This document shows, in pieces, positions 6,592-10,051 of a DNA stretch of 10,051 bases. A program made the position numbers and the translations under genes. Numbering within the stretch: position 1 is the first letter of the stretch; each line of letters opens with the position of its first letter. Location of the stretch: the NCBI GenBank assembly GCA_964468375.1, contig CAYXUW010000087.1, forward strand, positions 1 to 10,051, in the 5' to 3' direction. The notes under the pieces were generated by a model. The model was not told where the DNA came from. It searched no databases and saw only the letters and a program-made list of their open reading frames with translations. Source of the DNA: CAYXUW01 sp964468375 (GTDB lineage: Bacteria; Planctomycetota; Phycisphaerae; Sedimentisphaerales; Anaerobacaceae).

Positions 6592-7440
6592 ATGCTGATA
6601 CTTGTTGAAATTCTTGCGGCGCTATTTATCGGCTACTGGGGTTTGGGGCTGATACTTTATTTTATGCAGCCCACATTTCTGTATAATCCCGTGCAAGAAG
6701 TTATTTACACGCCGGAGGAATTAGGGCTGGATTTCGAGAAAGTAACTCTTAAAAGCAACGACGGATTGCGGCTGAGCGGCTGGTATATCCCGGCAAAGCA
6801 CGCGGAATTAACGGTTTTGTTCTGTCACGGCAACGGCGGCAACATAATGCACCGTCTGGACAGTATAAATATACTCTATAATTTAGGGGTGAACTGCTTT
6901 ATTTTTGACTATCGCGGCTACGGCGACAGCGAGGGCAAACCCAGCGAAGAGGGAACGTATCTAGACGCCAAAACCGCCTATGAATGGCTGGCCAAAGAGA
7001 AGAAAATACCACCTGATAATATTATTGTTTTCGGCAGGTCCCTCGGCGGAAGCATAGCAGCCCGACTGGCAAGTGAAGTCAAGGTCAGGGCTTTGATTAT
7101 CGAAAGCACCTTTACGTCGTATATTGATATCGGGAGGAAGTTCTACCCTTATATGCCGGTGCGATGGTTTGCGAGATTCAGCTATAAAACAATCGATTAT
7201 ATTAAAAACGTTCACCGCCCAGTGATGATAATTCACAGCCGAACCGATGAGATTGTGCCGTTCGAATTCGGCTTGGAGCTATACGAAGCGGCGAATGAAC
7301 CGAAAGAGTTCGTCGAAATATTCGGCAGCCATAATGATGGTTTCTTAGTCTCCAGCGAGACTTACAAGGATGGCTGGACAAAATGGCTGAAATCTTTAAG
7401 AAAGCATAAAAGTCATACCGGCCACACACATGCCTCTTAG
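6592..7440 (+). CDS. Membrane-anchored alpha/beta hydrolase (BEM46/ABHD13-like serine hydrolase)
   Basis: A 282-residue protein beginning with one hydrophobic segment (about 2-25), probably an uncleaved membrane anchor, followed by the YNP...E block (31-36) typical of this family. The alpha/beta hydrolase core shows the oxyanion motif CHGNGGN (78-84), FDYRGYGDSEG (105-115), the nucleophile elbow GRSLGG with S150, the acid D219 in HSRTDEIVP, and H247 in GSHNDGF: a complete Ser-Asp-His triad. Family members are annotated as serine peptidases/acyl hydrolases (S33-like); the physiological substrate is unknown. The C-terminus is short and His/Lys-rich. The only Shine-Dalgarno-like sequence (GAGG, 6575-6578) is 13 bases from the ATG, unusually far. 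The gene ends 3 bp from the lexA stop, tail to tail. Confidence 0.9.
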   Translation: MLILVEILAALFIGYWGLGLILYFMQPTFLYNPVQEVIYTPEELGLDFEKVTLKSNDGLRLSGWYIPAKHAELTVLFCHGNGGNIMHRLDSINILYNLGVNCFIFDYRGYGDSEGKPSEEGTYLDAKTAYEWLAKEKKIPPDNIIVFGRSLGGSIAARLASEVKVRALIIESTFTSYIDIGRKFYPYMPVRWFARFSYKTIDYIKNVHRPVMIIHSRTDEIVPFEFGLELYEAANEPKEFVEIFGSHNDGFLVSSETYKDGWTKWLKSLRKHKSHTGHTHAS

Positions 7441-7443
7441 CAG

Positions 7444-8100
7444 TTAAAGTTTTCTTATAAGGCCCACCACAACAGCTTCGATTCGGCAGTTGTCCGAATA
7501 AATCGGCTGGTAATTATCATTCGCCGGCTGGAGGCAGACGGCGGATTTTTCTTTGTAGAATCTTTTCAACGTTGCGTTTTCATCATCCACAATCGCAATG
7601 ACCAGTTGGCCATTATGGGCGGTGGAGGATTTTCGACAGATTACAAAGTCGCCGTTTACTATGCCGTCGCCGGTCATACTATCGCCTGTTACTTCAAGAG
7701 CAAAAACACTGTCGCCATTTCCAAAGTAAGAGGTAAGTGACAGCGACTGAATATCTTCAACGGCTTCTATAGGTAAGCCGGCGGCAACTTTACCGACAAG
7801 CGGTATGCCGGTGGGCGGTTGAGAAAAGCTCGGGCTTTCGGCGCCGAAACTATTAAGCAGTTTTTGCGCTTTTGAAGTCAGCTTCAAAGAGCGAGCCCTG
7901 GTCGGCAAAGCTGATAGCAGGTCTTTTTTTCGCAGCTCTGTGATATGCTCGAATGCGGTGCTTCGGCTTATGCGCATCTGCGAGGCCAATTCTGCTATCG
8001 TCGGGGAATAACATCGACTGGCCTGAAAAACGCGAATCGCTTTTAGCAACTGTATTTGGCGCGGAGTAAGCCGGCTCACCGGCTGTGGTTTCAACGACAT
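7444..8100 (-). CDS. lexA: LexA repressor (SOS regulator, S24 self-cleaving)
   Basis: LexA represses DNA-damage genes and cleaves itself when activated by RecA filaments. The 218-residue protein has the N-terminal winged helix (about 10-75, with SPTIAELASQMRISRSTAFEHI as helix-turn-helix) and a linker carrying the cleavage site A107-G108 in KVAAGLP. The S24 peptidase domain has S141 (TGDSM) and K179 (ATLKRF) as the catalytic dyad. Everything needed for autocleavage is present. The ATG at 8098-8100 is preceded by AAAGGAG with a 10-base spacing. The recognition helix differs from that of E. coli LexA, so the operator need not be CTGT-N8-ACAG. A candidate direct-repeat operator lies at 8399-8420. 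No SOS effector gene (dnaE2, imuB, recA) is next to it in this window. Confidence 0.96.
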   Translation of the reverse strand: MSLKPQPVSRLTPRQIQLLKAIRVFQASRCYSPTIAELASQMRISRSTAFEHITELRKKDLLSALPTRARSLKLTSKAQKLLNSFGAESPSFSQPPTGIPLVGKVAAGLPIEAVEDIQSLSLTSYFGNGDSVFALEVTGDSMTGDGIVNGDFVICRKSSTAHNGQLVIAIVDDENATLKRFYKEKSAVCLQPANDNYQPIYSDNCRIEAVVVGLIRKL

Positions 8101-8302
8101 ATTCGGAATTCTCCTTTGAAGTAGTGTTCAACTCCGAGCCAAGTAACGCGGTGATTATCACGTTTAACGAGCTGAACAATTTAGAGACGTATTTCTTCGA
8201 GAGCTGAGGTGCCTGCAAGTCTTGCGGCGGCCACTCAGAGACAAAATCGCCGCCTGGGCCGAATCTGCATACCGGCTCGTTTTTGTTTTTGCCGCTGTTC
8301 AT
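7853..8302 (-). CDS. Questionable ORF upstream of and overlapping lexA
   Basis: An open frame of 149 codons starts at an ATG (8300-8302) with AAAGGA about 9 bases upstream. It runs 202 bases before lexA and then overlaps lexA out of frame for 248 bases. The non-overlapping part (MNSGKNKNEPVCRFGPGGDF, then ...VSEWPPQDLQAPQLSKKYVS...) has a protein-like mix of residues, while the part inside lexA looks like a shadow translation rich in Ser, Ala, Arg and Lys. I recognise no domain. It could be a short leader gene whose real end is uncertain, the remnant of a broken gene, or chance. The ribosome site and the tandem-repeat operator upstream are the reasons to list it; the long overlap is the reason for doubt. 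Confidence 0.3.
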   Translation of the reverse strand: MNSGKNKNEPVCRFGPGGDFVSEWPPQDLQAPQLSKKYVSKLFSSLNVIITALLGSELNTTSKENSEYVVETTAGEPAYSAPNTVAKSDSRFSGQSMLFPDDSRIGLADAHKPKHRIRAYHRAAKKRPAISFADQGSLFEADFKSAKTA

Positions 8303-8517
8303 TTTTTGCAATCCTTTATCCATTAAGGATGATTACGCGAACGGTTAAATTTTCTATCCTACAGCAACTATTTGTATCGGTAAGGTCGGGGGAAAAACCC
8401 TAACAAAAACCGAACAAAAATCAGAGAATCAGGAAAAAATTTCAGGCCTAAAATATGCGACCTGGCAGGGGCGATAATATAGGACGCTTAGCGATTTCGG
8501 AGAAACTGAAAGCCGAT
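8303..8517. other. Intergenic region between DUF2809 gene and the lexA unit
   Basis: This AT-rich spacer probably holds the lexA promoter. On the plus strand it contains two short tandem direct repeats: CCTAACAAAAA/CCGAACAAAAA (8399-8420) and, adjoining it, AATCAG-AG-AATCAG (8419-8432). I could not find a convincing -35/-10 pair on the minus strand; TTGTTA followed 18 bp later by TACCGA is the closest. No clear terminator for the upstream operon was seen and no tRNA or small gene is recognisable. Confidence 0.5.
8399..8420 (-). promoter_or_regulatory. Candidate LexA operator (11-bp direct repeat)
   Basis: Two tandem 11-bp units, CCTAACAAAAA and CCGAACAAAAA, identical at 10 of 11 positions. 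Read on the lexA strand this is GTTC-N7-GTTA, one base from the GTTC-N7-GTTC direct-repeat SOS box known from Alphaproteobacteria. It lies about 300 bp upstream of the lexA ATG and about 97 bp upstream of the overlapping ORF start. An autoregulatory site is inference from position and form. Confidence 0.4.
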
Positions 8518-8928
8518 TTAGAATGTTCTCGAAATGACCCGCATACAGAGCCAGCCGAGGAGGCAACCCAGGACATAGTGCGGGAAATCCCACCAAACAA
8601 ACGTGGTGCCCAACAAAGCACTTCCGAGGAAAGTAGAGCGGATTTGCTGTAAAAACAAGGGATGCCAAAGCTGAAGGACTTCCAAGAAGGCAGTGGCAAA
8701 AAAGACACCTGCGGCGATTTTGGTGGGCGCTTTTTTATTCGGATAGAATAAAAATATCAGCAGACACCAAAAGACTTCATACATTATACCAGCACCGTAA
8801 TTATTGAACCATCGGTGAGCCGGGCCGGAATAAAATTTAAAAAGAAATCCCGTCGGCGTAATTATAAGCAGAGTAATGAGAATCCACTTCCGCTTCAAAA
8901 AGAACGAGACAACAGTACTGGTATTCAT
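8518..8928 (-). CDS. DUF2809 family small membrane protein
   Basis: A 136-residue integral membrane protein with four hydrophobic segments (about 15-32, 44-62, 69-86, 115-130). It carries the DUF2809 hallmarks in order: FKFYSGP (30-36), NNYGAGIMYEVFW (42-54), FLEVLQLWHP (81-90), IRSTFLGSALLGTTF (96-110) and W-x-D-F-P-x-Y-x-x-G (113-121). The family has no known function. The ATG stands 10 bp after the nnrD stop with no clear Shine-Dalgarno, so it is probably translated by coupling as the last gene of the larB-nnrD operon. The length is usual for the family. Its link to cofactor metabolism is positional only. Confidence 0.85.
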   Translation of the reverse strand: MNTSTVVSFFLKRKWILITLLIITPTGFLFKFYSGPAHRWFNNYGAGIMYEVFWCLLIFLFYPNKKAPTKIAAGVFFATAFLEVLQLWHPLFLQQIRSTFLGSALLGTTFVWWDFPHYVLGCLLGWLCMRVISRTF

Positions 8929-8938
8929 AGGGCTAATG

Positions 8939-9796
8939 CTATTTTTTCAGGAAGGCCTGCGGCAAAGATTCGATTATATCGGCGGCTGTCAAGCTAATCT
9001 GGCCGAGTTTTTCGGCTGCGATGTCACCGGCCAAGCCGTGGATGTAAACGCCGAGGACGGCCGCGTCGAAATTACTCATGCCCTGGCCCATAAGGGCGGT
9101 GATAACACCTGTAAGACAATCGCCTGAGCCGGCTGTAGCCATACCGGGATTGCCGGTTTTATTGATATAAACTTTTTTGCCATCGGTGACAATAGTTCCA
9201 GCCCCCTTCAAAACCGCAACACTTCGAGTTTGCTGTGCTAATTTGGCGGCCTGGTCATTGCGACTGGAGGGCAATTGTTCTCTAAAGAGGCCGGACCATA
9301 GTCTCTCTATTTCTCCGGGATGGGGGGTCAGAATCAGGTCTGCTTTCAGTCCGGCGGGCCAGCTTTTTACTTTAGCCAAGTTATTCAGACCGTCGGCGTC
9401 AATTATAAGCCGCAGGCCATCCTGTTCAAGGAGGGTTTGCATAATTGACTGAATCGCACCGCTTATGCCGATGCCCGGGCCGAAAGCGAGACAATCATTA
9501 TCACTGACAGCATCAAGTATTGCACTAATCGCTTTCGCGGATATCCGGCCGGCGCTGTCCTCGGGCAGCGATATGGTGGTATAAGACGGCTCTATCAAGG
9601 CGACTATCGGCAGAACGCTTTTGGGGACAGCTACTCTGACAAGTCCTGCACCTGAGCGCAGGGCGGCGCGGCCTGCAAGAGCGGGTGCGCCGCTCATACC
9701 TACACAGCCGCCTATGATGCAGACTTTGCCGAAATCACCCTTGTGGGCCTCGGCCGCTCTTGGTTTTAGTTTAGGAATATCTTTTACTATTTCCAT
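8939..9796 (-). CDS. nnrD: ADP-dependent (S)-NAD(P)H-hydrate dehydratase (NnrD, YjeF C-terminal domain)
   Basis: NnrD dehydrates damaged S-NADHX/S-NADPHX back to NADH/NADPH using ADP (ATP in eukaryotes). The 285-residue protein has the ribokinase-like carbohydrate-kinase fold: GKVCIIGG near the N-terminus, ALAGRAALRSGAGLVRVAVP, FGPGIG, LIIDADGLN, TPHPGE (H159-E162), VLKGAGTIV and NKTGNPGMATAGSGDCL with catalytic D226. It is a stand-alone dehydratase; the NAD(P)HX epimerase domain (YjeF_N/NnrE), often fused in front, is missing and must be encoded elsewhere. I chose the ATG at 9794-9796 with GAGAG about 5 bases upstream rather than a TTG nine codons earlier that would overlap larB. It starts 7 bp after the larB stop. 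Confidence 0.94.
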   Translation of the reverse strand: MEIVKDIPKLKPRAAEAHKGDFGKVCIIGGCVGMSGAPALAGRAALRSGAGLVRVAVPKSVLPIVALIEPSYTTISLPEDSAGRISAKAISAILDAVSDNDCLAFGPGIGISGAIQSIMQTLLEQDGLRLIIDADGLNNLAKVKSWPAGLKADLILTPHPGEIERLWSGLFREQLPSSRNDQAAKLAQQTRSVAVLKGAGTIVTDGKKVYINKTGNPGMATAGSGDCLTGVITALMGQGMSNFDAAVLGVYIHGLAGDIAAEKLGQISLTAADIIESLPQAFLKK

Positions 9797-9803
9797 TTTT
9801 CTC

Positions 9804-10051
9804 TCAATTAACGCCCTGCTCAATTTTTTTATTTATCAGAGTAGCGGCGACGGCTGCGGAGAAGCCGCTATCGATATTGACGACCGTGACGCCAGCGGCA
9901 CAGCTATTGAGCATTGTCAAAAGGGCTGAGAGGCCTTCAAAATTAGCGCCATAGCCGACACTTGTCGGGACTGCGATTACGGGGCAGCTAACCAAACCCC
10001 CTACCACGCTGGCCAAGGCCCCTTCCATTCCCGCTACGACAATAATTACAT
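9804..10051 (-). CDS. larB: LarB, pyridinium-3,5-biscarboxylic acid mononucleotide synthase (C-terminal part; 5' end outside window)
   Basis: About 82 C-terminal residues are present, in frame to the window edge. The sequence VVAGMEGALASVVGGLV, then CPVIAVPTSVGYG, LLTMLNSCAAGVTVVNID and a final GFSAAVAATLI is characteristic of LarB, which shares the PurE (AIR carboxylase) fold. The NSCAAG and VPTSVGYG blocks separate it from PurE itself. LarB carboxylates nicotinic acid adenine dinucleotide and cleaves its phosphoanhydride, the first step of the nickel-pincer nucleotide cofactor of lactate racemase and related enzymes. The stop (TGA, 9804-9806) is followed 7 bp later by nnrD, indicating one operon. 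larC and larE are not visible here. Confidence 0.93.
   Translation of the reverse strand, partial: VIIVVAGMEGALASVVGGLVSCPVIAVPTSVGYGANFEGLSALLTMLNSCAAGVTVVNIDSGFSAAVAATLINKKIEQGVN

Noticed and set aside
6579..6608. Nine-codon ORF (MKKINADTC) overlapping the hydrolase start
   Set aside because: It has no usable ribosome site because GAGG abuts its ATG, and it is too short to separate from chance, though it might affect initiation of the hydrolase gene.
8448..8708. Minus-strand frames of 79-86 codons overlapping the DUF2809 gene end
   Set aside because: They are alternative frames of the DUF2809 coding region, which has family motifs; no independent ribosome site or domain.
9621..9929. 102-codon plus-strand frame across the larB/nnrD junction
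   Set aside because: It is antisense to two clearly identified genes and has a low-complexity, Ala/Pro-rich start; a shadow frame.

Overview
The window looks like a chromosomal stretch, probably from a metagenome-assembled genome, of a planctomycete close to Phycisphaerae/Sedimentisphaerales. The main clue is two secreted proteins ending in dockerin-like repeats (D-x-x-G-D-G-x-x-D type). One of them also carries a right-handed beta-helix and an 'ANDFHLKPGSPCIDTGD' segment, an architecture very common in that phylum. By eye the GC content is moderate. The taxonomic call is inference, because there is no rRNA or other marker gene. A run of exactly 10 N (1870-1879) marks a scaffold join, so linkage between the left part (1-1869) and the rest depends on scaffolding.

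Layout. 1-74: the last codons of a plus-strand dockerin protein. 75-231: a convergent intergenic spacer with nested inverted repeats. 232-1791 (minus): secreted beta-helix/dockerin protein. Then the gap. 1894-2517 (minus): trmB (tRNA m7G46 methyltransferase). 2726-3424 (plus): an isochorismatase-fold protein whose catalytic cysteine is alanine. 3576-4667 (plus): a membrane-anchored PIN-TRAM protein of the YacL type with a good sigma70-like promoter. 4726-6470 (minus): ispG followed by a translationally coupled (TAATG) unknown membrane protein. 6592-7440 (plus): a membrane-anchored alpha/beta hydrolase. 7444-8100 (minus): lexA, with a candidate direct-repeat SOS operator about 300 bp upstream and a questionable overlapping ORF between. 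8518-10051 (minus): a tight larB-nnrD-DUF2809 operon, with larB cut by the window edge.

Most of the window is housekeeping: tRNA modification, isoprenoid precursor synthesis (MEP pathway), SOS control, NAD(P)H-hydrate repair and nickel-pincer cofactor synthesis. I see no mobile element, CRISPR array, tRNA, rRNA or defence island, and no convincing new multi-gene system. The points most worth a second look are the cysteine-less isochorismatase homologue, the apparently leaderless ispG transcript together with the T-H-A-G variant in its active-site barrel, the 11-bp tandem repeat upstream of lexA with its overlapping upstream ORF, and the nested palindrome at 116-205.
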